Assembly: GCF_015207005.2 (NCBI RefSeq)
Contig: NZ_JADEXS020000001.1
Span: forward strand, 3,286,001-3,350,000
Origin: Desmonostoc muscorum LEGE 12446
GTDB lineage: Bacteria; Cyanobacteriota; Cyanobacteriia; Cyanobacteriales; Nostocaceae
Direction of reading: 5' to 3'
Length of the DNA: 64,000 bases
How positions within the stretch are numbered: the stretch's first letter is position 1; every line of letters starts with the position of its first letter. The position numbers were made by a program, and so were the translations under genes. Under the pieces are notes generated by a model that ran no database searches, had not been told where the DNA came from, and worked only from the letters and a program-made list of their open reading frames with translations. Shown piece by piece: positions 34,447-44,350 of this stretch.

Positions 34447-36204
34447 TGGACTTTGGACAAAAAGAAGTTTATTCGCGAGTGTGACTCGCGAATAAATGAA
34501 TGATTAATCTTGTTTATAGTGACGAGCAGAAAAAAGCATAGCCATCAGACCCCCAACAAATAGTAATATCAACTACAAAGTATCTTTGGGTAAATACTGA
34601 TGGCTATGCCAAAATTTAATAACAATCAATTAATAGCGCAATTTCAAGATTTTAGACAAAAAATTTACAACTGTTTTTCTTCATGTAGCGACGCCTGTAT
34701 GGATTTGTTGGATGCGCTTGCGGGTAATACGGGAGCCAATTCAATTGCGGAGTTATCTTTAAGTCCTTTGTTTCCCAGAAGCTATAATTCTATTTATAAA
34801 GCAATTCAAAAATCATTTAATACAAATATTCAGGAGAAGAACAATGAAGAAGAAGAACAAGAAGAACAAGAAAAACCCAATAACTTAATTAGGGTGGTAT
34901 CTGAGTTAATTAAGCAACCACAACAACGCCCTTTTTACTTATTCGCTCTTGATACAACACCGCATCCGCGTCCTTACGCGAGGACTTTAGCTGAACGTGG
35001 GTATATTTACCAGCCAAATACTATCAAGGGTAACAAACCGATTAATATTGGTCATTCTTATTCGATACTTTCTATCTTACCAGAGAAAGAAACTGGGAAT
35101 GCCGCCCCTTGGTCAATACCAATATCAGGAGAAAGGGTATCACTTGATAAAACTGGTGTTGATGTGGGTAGTGAACAAATTTCCTCAGTAATGTCTGATT
35201 CATCACTGCCCTGGCAGGAAAAATTGTGCGTCTTAGTAGCAGATAGCGCCTATAGTCAGCGTTCATTTCTGTTTGACCAATCCAAACACAAAAATGTGGT
35301 AGTGATAGCCAGAGTTCGTAGTAATCGAATTTTCTACCAATCTCCACCCGTTGATGAGTCAAAGAAAAAACGTGGTTGTCCAAAAAAATACGGTGAACGG
35401 TTTAATTTAGCTGATGTTGAAACTTGGCACTCTCCCGACGAGACAACACAAATTCAGCAGACAACCTGTAAGGGTCGTCTTTTAAACATCACCATACTCG
35501 CTTGGCATCAAATGTTGATGAGGGGAACCAAGCACCAAAAAATGTATTGTCATCCTTTTACTCTGCTCAGAATTCATGTGACTGATGATACTAATCAATC
35601 TCTCTGGAAACCAATGTGGTTAATTGTCATAGGTGAGCAACGTGGAGAAATCTCACCTACGGTTGCAAACCATTGCTATAGACAAAGGTTTGATATTGAA
35701 CACATGCTGCGATTTAGCAAGCAGCGTTTGTTGATGACGCAGTTTCAAACTCCAGATGTTTTGCATGAGGAAAATTGGATACATTTAGTAATCCTAGCTT
35801 ACGTACAGTTGTGGGCGGCAAGGGAGTTAGCAACACACTTACCCAGGCCATGGGAGCGTTATTTAGAACAAAACAATGATAAAATTGCCACTCCAAGTGT
35901 AGTGCAACGCGATTTTCAGAGAATTATTTCAGAGATTGGTACACCCGCTCGTTCTCCCAAAACCAGAGGAAATTCCATCGGTCGAGTTCAAGGTCAAGTT
36001 CAAACACAACGAACTAAGCATCCTGTTGTCAAGAAGAAGTCAAAATCAACACTCGCTAAAGTCAAAGCCGCATAAATTTTCTTAGGCTTTAGGCGTTTAA
36101 CTCAGTCTGACTCAGTTTGTAAAATAACTGGGGTAATTTCTGATGACTAGTTTTTTGTTCGCGAGTGTGACTCGCGAACAAACTTCTTTTTGTCCAAAGT
36201 CCAA
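34447..36204 (+). mobile_element. Complete 1758-bp insertion sequence with subterminal palindromes
   Basis: The ends TTGGACTTTGGACAAAAAGA and its complement TCTTTTTGTCCAAAGTCCAA are at least 20-bp perfect inverted repeats (about 25 bp in all). Flanks read AAAAGTA on both sides, a probable 7-bp target duplication. Just inside each end lies a palindrome, TCGCGAGTGTGACTCGCGA, at about 34474-34493 and about 36160-36178. It carries one transposase. The intact ends and ORF suggest recent arrival. Confidence 0.85.
34600..36075 (+). CDS. DDE transposase (IS4/IS701-like, NF041680-type)
   Basis: A 491-residue transposase. Probable catalytic residues lie in FYLFALDTTPHPRPYA (first Asp, about residue 113), CVLVADSAYSQRSFLFD (second Asp) and YRQRFDIEHMLRFSKQRLLM (Glu), with the RQRFDIE...FSKQRL arrangement typical of IS4/IS701-like enzymes. 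An EEEEQEEQEKP acidic run lies at about 83-93 and a Lys/Arg-rich tail at the C-terminus. It matches what I remember as the NF041680 transposase group of cyanobacteria, but that name is from memory. No frameshift or stop; likely functional. Frame opens with two closely spaced ATGs (34600, 34606). Confidence 0.85.
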   Translation: MAMPKFNNNQLIAQFQDFRQKIYNCFSSCSDACMDLLDALAGNTGANSIAELSLSPLFPRSYNSIYKAIQKSFNTNIQEKNNEEEEQEEQEKPNNLIRVVSELIKQPQQRPFYLFALDTTPHPRPYARTLAERGYIYQPNTIKGNKPINIGHSYSILSILPEKETGNAAPWSIPISGERVSLDKTGVDVGSEQISSVMSDSSLPWQEKLCVLVADSAYSQRSFLFDQSKHKNVVVIARVRSNRIFYQSPPVDESKKKRGCPKKYGERFNLADVETWHSPDETTQIQQTTCKGRLLNITILAWHQMLMRGTKHQKMYCHPFTLLRIHVTDDTNQSLWKPMWLIVIGEQRGEISPTVANHCYRQRFDIEHMLRFSKQRLLMTQFQTPDVLHEENWIHLVILAYVQLWAARELATHLPRPWERYLEQNNDKIATPSVVQRDFQRIISEIGTPARSPKTRGNSIGRVQGQVQTQRTKHPVVKKKSKSTLAKVKAA

Positions 36205-36310
36205 AAAAGTAATTACAGAATGCGGAACAAAGCAGATTGAATCAAGAAACTCAGCAAGTGTCCGGGTCTATTAACCCCAGTATTTACACCCTTCTTATGT
36301 TATTTGAAAT

Positions 36311-37555
36311 ATGAAAACAAACTCATCCAACTCACTGTTAACAGTTCCAACTGGTCCACTGAAGATTTCAGAATTACCTCCTAATGATCTAAGTACAACC
36401 AGTGAATCAATTTATCTATCCCTAGTAATTCCTACTTATAAAGAGCGTGATAATATTAACAATATAGTTAGGATACTGAGTCAGTTACTGGATGAATCAA
36501 TTCCAGGAAATTATGAGCTAATTGTGGTAGACGATGATAGCCCAGACCTGACTTGGGAAATAGCACAATCTTTGACGACAGAATATCCACAGTTGCGGGT
36601 GATGCGACGCCAAGAGGAACGAGGGCTGTCTTCAGCAGTAATTCGTGGCTGGCAAGCAGGTATGGGAAGTGTGTTGGGGGTAATTGATGGGGATTTGCAG
36701 CATCCACCAGAAGTGCTGATGCAACTGTTACGTAGTATTGAACAGGGAGCGGATTTGGCAGTAGCCAGCCGTCATGTGGAAGGAGGCGGCGTCAGTAGTT
36801 GGAGTGTAGTCAGGCGTTTCTTGTCCCGTGGCGCTCAGTTGTTAGGCTTAATTATCTTACCAGGGGTACTGGGGAGAGTTTCCGACCCGATGAGTGGTTA
36901 TTTTATGGTGCGGCGGAGTGCGATCGCCAATGCAGCACTCAATCCAGTAGGATACAAAATTCTTCTAGAGGTAATTGGGCGGGGAAAGGTAAACGAAGTA
37001 GCCGAAGTTGGGTATGTATTTCGGGAACGCACAGAGGGTGAGAGTAAAGTCACATGGAAGCAATATATAGATTACATCCACCACTTAGTGCGGTTGCGGC
37101 TTTCCACAGGAAGGGTAGGACGATTTAAAAGAAAAGTTAATTTTCCCGTTGGTCGATTCATCCGCTTTGGTTTGGTTGGCTTGAGTGGGGTATTTGTGGA
37201 TATGGCAGTGCTTTACTTACTGAGCGATCCGACTACCTTAGCTTGGCCATTGACACGCAGCAAAATCATTGCTGGTGAAATTGCAATTTTAAATAATTTC
37301 TTGTGGAATGACGCTTGGACATTTGCTGATGTCAGCGCCAGACAGCAAGAATGGCACCAACGCGCCAAACGTTTTGTAAAATTTAATCTGATTTGCCTTG
37401 CCGGACTGGTATTAAATGTACTGATATTAAATTTAGTGTTTAATTTCCTGATTCCTAACCGTTATATTGCCAATTTAATTGCGATCGCAGTTGCTACTAT
37501 CTGGAATTTCTGGGTGAATTTGAAACTCAGCTGGCGCGTCACTGATGTGAAATAG
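36311..37555 (+). CDS. GT2 polyprenyl-phosphate glycosyltransferase with GtrA domain, second copy
   Basis: A 414-residue paralogue of the protein at 5498-6724, with the same two-domain build: a GT-A domain (LSLVIPTYKERDNI, VVDDDSPDLTWE, GVIDGDLQHPPE, SDPMSGYFMVRRSA) and a C-terminal GtrA-like four-helix domain (GRFIRFGLVGLSGVFVDMAVLYLL). It should make a polyprenyl-phosphate-linked sugar. It is followed after about 100 bases by a GT39-like gene in the same direction, the same order as in the first pair. Intact motifs suggest full activity. Confidence 0.9.
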   Translation: MKTNSSNSLLTVPTGPLKISELPPNDLSTTSESIYLSLVIPTYKERDNINNIVRILSQLLDESIPGNYELIVVDDDSPDLTWEIAQSLTTEYPQLRVMRRQEERGLSSAVIRGWQAGMGSVLGVIDGDLQHPPEVLMQLLRSIEQGADLAVASRHVEGGGVSSWSVVRRFLSRGAQLLGLIILPGVLGRVSDPMSGYFMVRRSAIANAALNPVGYKILLEVIGRGKVNEVAEVGYVFRERTEGESKVTWKQYIDYIHHLVRLRLSTGRVGRFKRKVNFPVGRFIRFGLVGLSGVFVDMAVLYLLSDPTTLAWPLTRSKIIAGEIAILNNFLWNDAWTFADVSARQQEWHQRAKRFVKFNLICLAGLVLNVLILNLVFNFLIPNRYIANLIAIAVATIWNFWVNLKLSWRVTDVK

Positions 37556-37657
37556 TCACAACGAGGGATTTGAGATTGGAATTTTTGTTTTTAGATTTTA
37601 GAACGAACTTAAATCTAAAACGTCAAATCTAAAAATCCATGAGTGTGAGGCTTGGCT

Positions 37658-39499
37658 ATGAAAGTTTTTTTTGGGGATGCATCCCATTTTTGCAAAAAGA
37701 TTATCTTGTTGTTGTCTGTCTGTGCTGCCCAAATTCTGCCTGATAGAGGTAAAAAATCTACCCCGCAACAGATATCTTTGCACAAGTGGTATGCCCCCCT
37801 TTTTCCTAGCTGGTTTCATCCTTTGATGTGGTTTATTATCGGCTTCGGCTTGCGTCTAATCAACTTGACTGCCAAGCCTCCTTGGACAGATGAATTTTCC
37901 ACCTTAGTTTTTAGCTTGGGGAATAATTTTTTAGGAGTACCCCTAAATCAAGCGATCGCACCTGATATCCTATTGCAACCACTACAACCAAACCCAGCTG
38001 CTAACATTGGTGATGTAATTCATAACTTAGTGACACAAGATACCCATCCACCACTGTATTTTGTTTTAGCTTACTTGTGGATGAAATTATTTCCGAGTGA
38101 AGGTGGATTAGTATCGCTATTTGCAGCGCGATCGCTACCAGCTTTCATTGGTGCAATCTCCATACCTTGTGTTTACTTATTAGGTAGAGTAGCATTTCGT
38201 TCGCCATTGGTGGGAAACTTTGCTGCTGCCATCATGGCAGTATCACCATACGCTGTTTTTTTGTCACAAGAAGCACGCCACTACAGTTTAGCAGCCTTGT
38301 GGGTAATTGGTTCTCTCACCTGCTTAGTAATTGCCACACGTCATCTTCAAAACCGCACACCATTACCGATGTGGGTAGCACTTACTTGGGTAGAAATTAA
38401 TGCTTTGGGTTTTGCTACTCATTACTTCTTCAGCCTTACTGTTTGCACTGAAGCAGTAGTTTTAATGTTTCTAGCTTGGTATCAAAAACAAACCAGCACA
38501 AAATTTTCTCTGCTATTCTCTTCTGGCTGGCAGCGCATCTATGCCGTTGCTACAGGTACTTTGATCGCCAGTTTAATTTGGTTACCAATCTTTCTAGAAA
38601 ATAGAAATCGTGATAATTTGACCGAATGGATTCGAGGTTCCCGTAATGGACTAGATTGGATCAGCCCAATTTTTCAAGCTTTAGGAACATTGATTACAAT
38701 GATTTCGCTGTTACCAGTTGAATCTACACAACTATTGGTTGTGATTCCTTCAGGGCTGGTGATGCTGATTTTCTTTATTTGGGCAGTACCAATTTTAGTG
38801 CGTGGGATTAAGGTTCAACTACAACACCCAGAAAACCGGATAATGATTCAGGTGGTGGCTGGAGTTGCTATAAGTGCGATCGCTTTGTTCTTTATCTTTA
38901 CCTATTTTTTAGGTATTGATCTAACTAGGGGCGCTCGCTATCACTTTATTTACTTTCCCAGTATCATTGTTTTACTAGCAGCAAGTTTGGCAGTTTGTTG
39001 GCATCCCCCCAAAGAATTAATCAATAAAAGTATAGGCAGATGGGGAATCAATGGGAAAAAAGCTGCAATCTTAATTTGGTTAATGGCATTTGTTAGTGCA
39101 ACTACAGTATTGTGCAATCTCGGCTATCAAAAATATTATCGCCCTGACCTTTTTGTGCAATTAATTCAACAGATATCTCCAGTACCAACACTGATTGCCA
39201 CCACTCACAAAACTTATGTACACACTGGGGAAATGATGGGCATAGCTAGGGAAATTAAACTGGGAAATTTCCCTCAAAATCCTCTGTTTCTCCTTGCTCA
39301 TCAAGACCAAGGCCCAAATACTTCTACCATTGCTCTGGAAAATACTTTAAAGACACTACCACGACCTTTTGACTTGTGGTTAGTAAACTTTCACGCCCCC
39401 GTGGCAGAAGCCATCAAAACATGTGTTATTTCTGATACTCAATCTTTGCCAAACGTGGACGGCTACGAATATCAACTTTATCATTGCCAGCAAAGTTAA
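37658..39499 (+). CDS. GT39-like membrane glycosyltransferase, second copy
   Basis: A 613-residue polytopic membrane protein. After a positively charged N-terminal part, the first helix MWFIIGFGLRLINLTAKPPW leads into TDEFSTLVFSLGNN, with the catalytic-type acidic pair, then TQDTHPPLYFVLAYLWMKLF and SPYAVFLSQEARHYSLAALW, hallmarks of PMT/ArnT-like GT39/GT83 enzymes. A soluble C-terminal tail of about 100 residues follows the last helix. The frame opens at a TTG at 37652, but the ATG two codons later has GAGG eight bases upstream. It probably uses the lipid-sugar made by the preceding GT2-GtrA protein. It is more diverged from the 3590-5182 protein than their GT2 partners are from each other. 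Confidence 0.83.
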   Translation: MKVFFGDASHFCKKIILLLSVCAAQILPDRGKKSTPQQISLHKWYAPLFPSWFHPLMWFIIGFGLRLINLTAKPPWTDEFSTLVFSLGNNFLGVPLNQAIAPDILLQPLQPNPAANIGDVIHNLVTQDTHPPLYFVLAYLWMKLFPSEGGLVSLFAARSLPAFIGAISIPCVYLLGRVAFRSPLVGNFAAAIMAVSPYAVFLSQEARHYSLAALWVIGSLTCLVIATRHLQNRTPLPMWVALTWVEINALGFATHYFFSLTVCTEAVVLMFLAWYQKQTSTKFSLLFSSGWQRIYAVATGTLIASLIWLPIFLENRNRDNLTEWIRGSRNGLDWISPIFQALGTLITMISLLPVESTQLLVVIPSGLVMLIFFIWAVPILVRGIKVQLQHPENRIMIQVVAGVAISAIALFFIFTYFLGIDLTRGARYHFIYFPSIIVLLAASLAVCWHPPKELINKSIGRWGINGKKAAILIWLMAFVSATTVLCNLGYQKYYRPDLFVQLIQQISPVPTLIATTHKTYVHTGEMMGIAREIKLGNFPQNPLFLLAHQDQGPNTSTIALENTLKTLPRPFDLWLVNFHAPVAEAIKTCVISDTQSLPNVDGYEYQLYHCQQS

Positions 39500-39582
39500 T
39501 TTGCTCTTGAAGAAGAATTTAGGAGTCATAATCAACGTGAGTTTGATGAACCTCTCCCCAACCCCTCTTTGAGACATAAAGA

Positions 39583-40203
39583 CTAGACAATACTGGACTC
39601 AAAAATCTGTTGAGCAGTCAAATTCAACTCTGGGAAAATGGGTGATTGAATGCGATCGCCATTCCTAAACTGACTAACTTGGTATTCACCCTCAGCTAAA
39701 GAGTAGACCGAGATAGTTGGTTGTTTAGGATTGCCGATAAATCGCCTCCCTCCCAAAGCTGCGTAATCGACAATCCAGTATTTTAGGATACCTACTGCCT
39801 CATAATCAGCTGCTTTTTTTAAATAATCATCCCTCCAATTGGTACTCACCACCTCAACTACTAAAGGAATAGATGTTGCTTGGCTAACAGTAGATTCTTT
39901 TTTCCACAGAGGTTCATTCACTAAATTGGGCTGATTTAAGATCAGTACATCTGGCGAGTAAGCTGATTCGCTCTGGGTAGGTTTAATGAATGCTGTTTTC
40001 GGGATAAAATAAGGCAGTTTTAAGCGTTTATATTCTGCAACTATTTCTCCAACTAAAAATCCAACAATCTCTTCATGGTCGCCAGTGGGTGGTGGCATCT
40101 CGACTATTATTCCGTCATGTAATTCATAGCGTTTCTGTGGGTTTTGGGGATACTGGGCAACAAATTCATCAAATGTAACTAGTTTGCGTAAGGCTTGAGT
40201 CAT
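39583..40203 (-). CDS. Uma2 family (DUF820) PD-(D/E)XK endonuclease-like protein
   Basis: A 206-residue protein starting MTQALRKLVTFDEFVAQYPQNPQKRYELHDGIIVEMPPPTGDHE, the classic Uma2/DUF820 opening. The nuclease-like motif residues are YSPDVLILNQP (Asp) and IPLVVEVVSTNWRDDYLKKAADYEAVGILKYWIVD (E-x-V and the Lys in YLKKAADYE). Cyanobacteria carry dozens of copies per genome; their role is unknown, though the fold is that of restriction endonucleases. No partner gene. It is convergent with the GT39-like gene. Confidence 0.9.
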   Translation of the reverse strand: MTQALRKLVTFDEFVAQYPQNPQKRYELHDGIIVEMPPPTGDHEEIVGFLVGEIVAEYKRLKLPYFIPKTAFIKPTQSESAYSPDVLILNQPNLVNEPLWKKESTVSQATSIPLVVEVVSTNWRDDYLKKAADYEAVGILKYWIVDYAALGGRRFIGNPKQPTISVYSLAEGEYQVSQFRNGDRIQSPIFPELNLTAQQIFESSIV

Positions 40204-40656
40204 AATTTAAGCTCTCCAATTTTAGATTAAGGGATTTCCAATAAATAAATTATCCAAATAAACGTAGACGCGCAGCGGCTTGCCGTAGGCTACCACTCCA
40301 GGCGCAGAGAACACAGAGAGAGGAGAAATACAGAGGGTTTTAGCGTCAGTTTTGGGATATTTTTTTATTTGGAAGTCCCTAAGTAACTTTGCACAATCAA
40401 AGCAAACTGTGTAAACAAGGCTCAAACCCTTTTTCTCGCTGCTTTATCCCAACGATAATTACTTACCCCGACCTACTTTTTTGATTTTTTCTGGATAAAC
40501 AAATTAGTCTAATGAGTAAATATACTCTGTTATTCGCAGATGCATCTTGTGGAAGTTCCTCAAATATCAATATCCATAGGAGACTAGAGAAAGAAGAAAA
40601 AAATATATCTGACACGTTTTCAAGCAGCAAAGGCTGTAAGTAATTAAGGAGGATTT
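40204..40656. other. Intergenic region upstream of the nucleotidyltransferase fusion
   Basis: It contains a GCGCAGCGGCTTGCCGTAGG dispersed-repeat piece at about 40271 followed by CGCAGAGAACACAGAGAG, and then A+T-rich DNA with the promoter of the plus-strand gene. TAAGGAGG at about 40645 is a strong ribosome site for the ATG at 40657. Confidence 0.55.
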
Positions 40657-43185
40657 ATGCGTGCAGTACTAATGGCAGGGGGTTCGGGAACGCGGCTTCG
40701 TCCGTTAACTTGCGATCTGCCCAAACCGATGGTGCCTATCCTCAATCGACCAATTGCCGAACATATTATCAATTTGCTCAAAAGACATCAAATTACAGAA
40801 GTTATTGCGACATTGCATTATTTACCTGATGTCTTACGAGATTATTTTCAAGACGGCAGCGATTTTGGTGTCCAAATGACCTACGCTGTGGAAGAAGACC
40901 AGCCTTTGGGTACAGCCGGTTGTGTGAAAAACATTGCCGAACTTCTTGATGAAACTTTTTTAGTGATTAGCGGCGATAGCATAACAGATTTTGACCTCAC
41001 AGCAGCGATCGCATTTCATAAACAAAAACAATCAAAAGCTACTTTGATTTTAACCAGGGTTCCTAACCCCATTGAATTTGGAGTGGTAATTACCGATGAA
41101 GAACTACGAATTCGGAGATTTTTAGAAAAACCCTCTACTAGTGAAATTTTTTCTGATACCGTCAACACTGGTACTTACATTCTCGAACCACAAGTTTTGG
41201 AATATCTGCCAACAAACACTGAATGCGACTTTTCCAAAGACTTATTCCCCTTACTTTTAGCAAAAGATGAGCCGATGTATGGTTATATTGCTGAAGGTTA
41301 CTGGTGCGATGTCGGTCACTTAGATGCCTATCGGGAAGCTCAATACGATGCATTAGACCAAAAAGTGCAACTAGATTGCGCCTACAAAGAAGTTTCTCAT
41401 AAGTTATGGGTCGGTCAAAATACTTATATCGACCAAACGGCTGTAATTGAAACCCCAGCAGTGATTGGTGACAATTGCCGCATCGGGGCAAGAGTCCAGA
41501 TTGAGGCAGGAACCGTAATTGGTGATAATGTCACTATTGGCGCTGATGCTAATCTCAAACGTCCGATAGTTTGGAATGGAGCAATCATCGGCGAAGAAGC
41601 ACATCTTTCTGCCTGTGTAATTTCCCGTGGCACTCGTGTAGACCGCCGCGCCCATGTATTAGAAGCTGCTGTGGTGGGTTCGCTTTCTACGGTGGGAGAA
41701 GAAGCTCAAATTAGCCCTGGTGTGCGTGTTTGGCCGAGTAAGAAAATTGAATCAGGTGCTGTTTTAAACATTAACTTGATTTGGGGAAATATTGCCCAGC
41801 GGAATTTATTTGGGCAACGTGGCGTCCAAGGATTAGCTAATATTGACATCACCCCAGAATTCGCGGTGAAATTGGGAGCTGCTTACGGTTCTACCTTGAA
41901 ACCTGGTTCTAAAGTAACAGTTTCCCGTGACCAGCGTAATATTTCTCGAATGGTGACGCGATCGCTCATTGCTGGTTTGATGTCAGTAGGTATTGATATT
42001 CAAAATCTCGATGCCACAGCTATTCCCATCGCCCGCACGGTTATACCGATCATGGCAGTAGCAGGTGGTATCCATGTGCGGGTACACCCCGATCGCCCCG
42101 ACTACATTTTGATTGAATTCATGGATGCGAAAGGCATTAATATCACCAAAGCCCTAGAAAAGAAAATTGAAGGCGCTTACTTTAAGGAAGATATGCGGCG
42201 GGCGCTAATTCATGAAATTGGCGATGTATCTTACCCCAGCCAAGTCATTGACCGTTACTGCACTGCTTTTGAGAAACTTTTGCATGTTCATACACTCCGC
42301 AATAGTCGGGCAAAAGTGGTGATTGATTATGTTTATGCCGTATCTGGGGCAGTTTTACCCCAAATGTTAGATAAATTTGGCGCTGATGCAGTGGTATTGA
42401 ATGCCAGTGTCAATAAAACGGCCATGTCCGTAACTGATCGCGAAGGACTGCTGACTCAATTAGGTCATGTAGTGGAAGCGCTGAAAGCTAACTTTGGTGT
42501 ACAAGTATCCGCTAACGGCGAACAGCTAATTTTAGTCGATGAATCAGGCTACCCAATTCGTGGAGAAATGTTAACAGCACTAATGGTAGACATGATTTTA
42601 ACTGCTAACCCCAGAGGTACAGTAGTAGTCCCAGTTCATGCTTCCAGTGCTATTGAACAAGTCGCCCGTCGCCATGACGGCAGAGTAATTCGCACCAAAG
42701 CTAACCCTACAGCTTTGATGGAAGCTTGTCAGAAAAATCCGAATGTGGTGTTAGGAGGTAGTGGAGAAACTGGTTTTATTTTCCCCCAACTGCATCCAGG
42801 ATTTGATTCCATGTTCTGCATTGCGAAGATCATTGAGATGTTAACAATACAAGAGCGATCGCTAGCTGCTGCAAGGTCAGAATTACCCCGTGTAATTCAC
42901 AAAACTTATACAGTCCGATGTCCCTGGACAGCCAAAGGTGCTTTAATGCGCTACTTGGTGGAAACTCACCCAGCCCAAAATCTAGAATTAATTGATGGTG
43001 TGAAAATTTGCCAACCCTATGATGACAGTTGGCTATTAGTTTTACCAGATGCCAGCGAACCACTAGTGCATTTGTATGCAAATAGCAACGATCGCGATTG
43101 GGTAGATGAGACTGTGAGAAACTACCGTACCCGTGTCCAGACTTTTGTGGAAAGACAACAAGAATATCAACCAGCCGAAGTGTAA
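40657..43185 (+). CDS. Mannose-1-phosphate guanylyltransferase-like/phosphomannomutase-like fusion
   Basis: An 842-residue protein. Domain 1 (1-230) is a nucleotidyltransferase with [28 protein letters not shown]. Domain 2 (about 245-380) is a left-handed beta helix of hexapeptides ([27 protein letters not shown]). Domain 3 (about 385-835) has the phosphomannomutase fold ([26 protein letters not shown], ... [13 protein letters not shown], ... [16 protein letters not shown]) but lacks key mutase residues: the expected TASHNP reads RVHPDRP, and the DGDGDR metal loop is ANGEQL. So the mutase part is likely non-catalytic, perhaps regulatory. It should make GDP-mannose or a related NDP-sugar for surface glycans. 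A strong AAGGAGG site precedes the ATG. Confidence 0.9.
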   Translation: MRAVLMAGGSGTRLRPLTCDLPKPMVPILNRPIAEHIINLLKRHQITEVIATLHYLPDVLRDYFQDGSDFGVQMTYAVEEDQPLGTAGCVKNIAELLDETFLVISGDSITDFDLTAAIAFHKQKQSKATLILTRVPNPIEFGVVITDEELRIRRFLEKPSTSEIFSDTVNTGTYILEPQVLEYLPTNTECDFSKDLFPLLLAKDEPMYGYIAEGYWCDVGHLDAYREAQYDALDQKVQLDCAYKEVSHKLWVGQNTYIDQTAVIETPAVIGDNCRIGARVQIEAGTVIGDNVTIGADANLKRPIVWNGAIIGEEAHLSACVISRGTRVDRRAHVLEAAVVGSLSTVGEEAQISPGVRVWPSKKIESGAVLNINLIWGNIAQRNLFGQRGVQGLANIDITPEFAVKLGAAYGSTLKPGSKVTVSRDQRNISRMVTRSLIAGLMSVGIDIQNLDATAIPIARTVIPIMAVAGGIHVRVHPDRPDYILIEFMDAKGINITKALEKKIEGAYFKEDMRRALIHEIGDVSYPSQVIDRYCTAFEKLLHVHTLRNSRAKVVIDYVYAVSGAVLPQMLDKFGADAVVLNASVNKTAMSVTDREGLLTQLGHVVEALKANFGVQVSANGEQLILVDESGYPIRGEMLTALMVDMILTANPRGTVVVPVHASSAIEQVARRHDGRVIRTKANPTALMEACQKNPNVVLGGSGETGFIFPQLHPGFDSMFCIAKIIEMLTIQERSLAAARSELPRVIHKTYTVRCPWTAKGALMRYLVETHPAQNLELIDGVKICQPYDDSWLLVLPDASEPLVHLYANSNDRDWVDETVRNYRTRVQTFVERQQEYQPAEV

Positions 43186-43258
43186 TTCGTAATTCGTAAT
43201 TCGTAATTCGTAATTGAATTCTTTAATTACGAATTACGAATTAGCAATTACGAATTAT
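43184..43258. repeat. AATTCGT heptamer array with inverted copy
   Basis: Five TAATTCG units run directly from the stop codon, followed by complementary ATTACGA units; together they can form a hairpin that fills the whole gap between two convergent genes and may double as a terminator. Confidence 0.85.
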
Positions 43259-43560
43259 TATTTAGGGCATTCTGGTAAACTTCTCTCGGCGTAATTGCAA
43301 TCGAAATAAATTAAAGCTTCCCTACTAGAATCAAATGCTCCAGTTGTAGTACGTGGGCTACTTGTTGGACTTGCTTCATATAACCAAATTTTTAAGTAGT
43401 AACTGCTATTATCATCGCTAGACCATAATTCATAACGATAATCACCTCCTGAACCCTGACTATTTAAATAGTCAGCTAGTGCTGTATTTGATGCAGATAC
43501 AAAGGTAAATACACTCAAAACAGGAATTACAGCCACTTTTAGTATTTGGACTAATTTCAT
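43258..43560 (-). CDS. Small secreted protein, unknown function
   Basis: A 100-residue protein with a clean signal peptide (MKLVQILKVAVIPVLSVFTFVSASNTALA, cleavage expected after ALA). The mature 70 residues are rich in Ser, Tyr and Asp (YRYELWSSDDNSSYYLKIWLYE) and contain two cysteines (C91 and C98) that could form a disulfide. No known family recognised. Single gene. Confidence 0.75.
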   Translation of the reverse strand: MKLVQILKVAVIPVLSVFTFVSASNTALADYLNSQGSGGDYRYELWSSDDNSSYYLKIWLYEASPTSSPRTTTGAFDSSREALIYFDCNYAERSLPECPK

Positions 43561-44350
43561 ATATTAACAAAGAACTAACTTTATCTAGCTTCTGTTACCG
43601 ATGTATTTTTTTGCTTCAGTAATTATGGTGAATATTGTGTAAGGATATCGTCAAGACAAACACATCCTCCCCAGCCCCTTTTACACCAATCTTTTGGCAT
43701 CCGGGGAATTTCCGTTTGATTCAAACTATTTTCTTGCAGAGTGGGCTAGTCACTCTTAAAATAATAATACGGTAATTCGATAGACTTACAGTTGTTTAAG
43801 TAAAGGAGACCATCACAGAACTTCATCAGAAATCAAGTGTCATATCGCTTTTAGTTTTTGGTTGTTTGCTGAAATACTTTACAAAAATTTATAACTACTA
43901 AATGCAAAAATTTTTCAATAAGTCTGGTAGGATATTTCCAGAGTTATTGCAATAGATATTCATTAAGCTAGTTATAGATTTCAGCTAGTTGCAAACTTTC
44001 TCAGGAGATAAAGCCATGACAATTTGCCTGTGGCTGTATGGCAGCGTATCGTTCCAAGGGCGCAAACCTGCCCAAGGGGAACTACCGGAAAACTTACAGC
44101 TAAGTGTTGGAGTGAATTCAATGCTGGGTGGACTGTAGGTAGCTGCGGAGGAGCTTTATTTGCTTTCCTGCTGTTAACCAATAGCAGTTTATTTTTCTGA
44201 GTTGCAGAAACCATACCATTTTGGATTGAGAATTTCTTTTGAGAAGTTGCAATCATTTTTCAAATTGGTATAGGTATCGTTGCATAAATTATTGCGATCG
44301 CGCAGCCTCTCCGAAAGAGAATCGCCAATCCATAATTATGAGGTGTCAAC
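43561..44350. other. Upstream region of flavodoxin gene; doubtful minus-strand ORF 43981-44256
   Basis: About 790 bases. A 91-codon minus-strand frame at 43981-44256 (MIATSQKKFSIQNGM...) has no ribosome site and no recognisable domain; I doubt it is a gene. The bases just before 44351 should hold the flavodoxin promoter; I could not find a convincing Fur box. A small CTCTCCGAAAGAGA hairpin lies at about 44308-44322. Confidence 0.4.

Noticed and set aside
43981..44256. Minus-strand 91-codon ORF upstream of flavodoxin
   Set aside because: No ribosome site, no domain, unusual composition; more likely the flavodoxin upstream region.
44240..44350. Fur box upstream of isiB
   Set aside because: Expected from iron control of flavodoxin, but no stretch matches the GATAAT triple-repeat well enough to claim.
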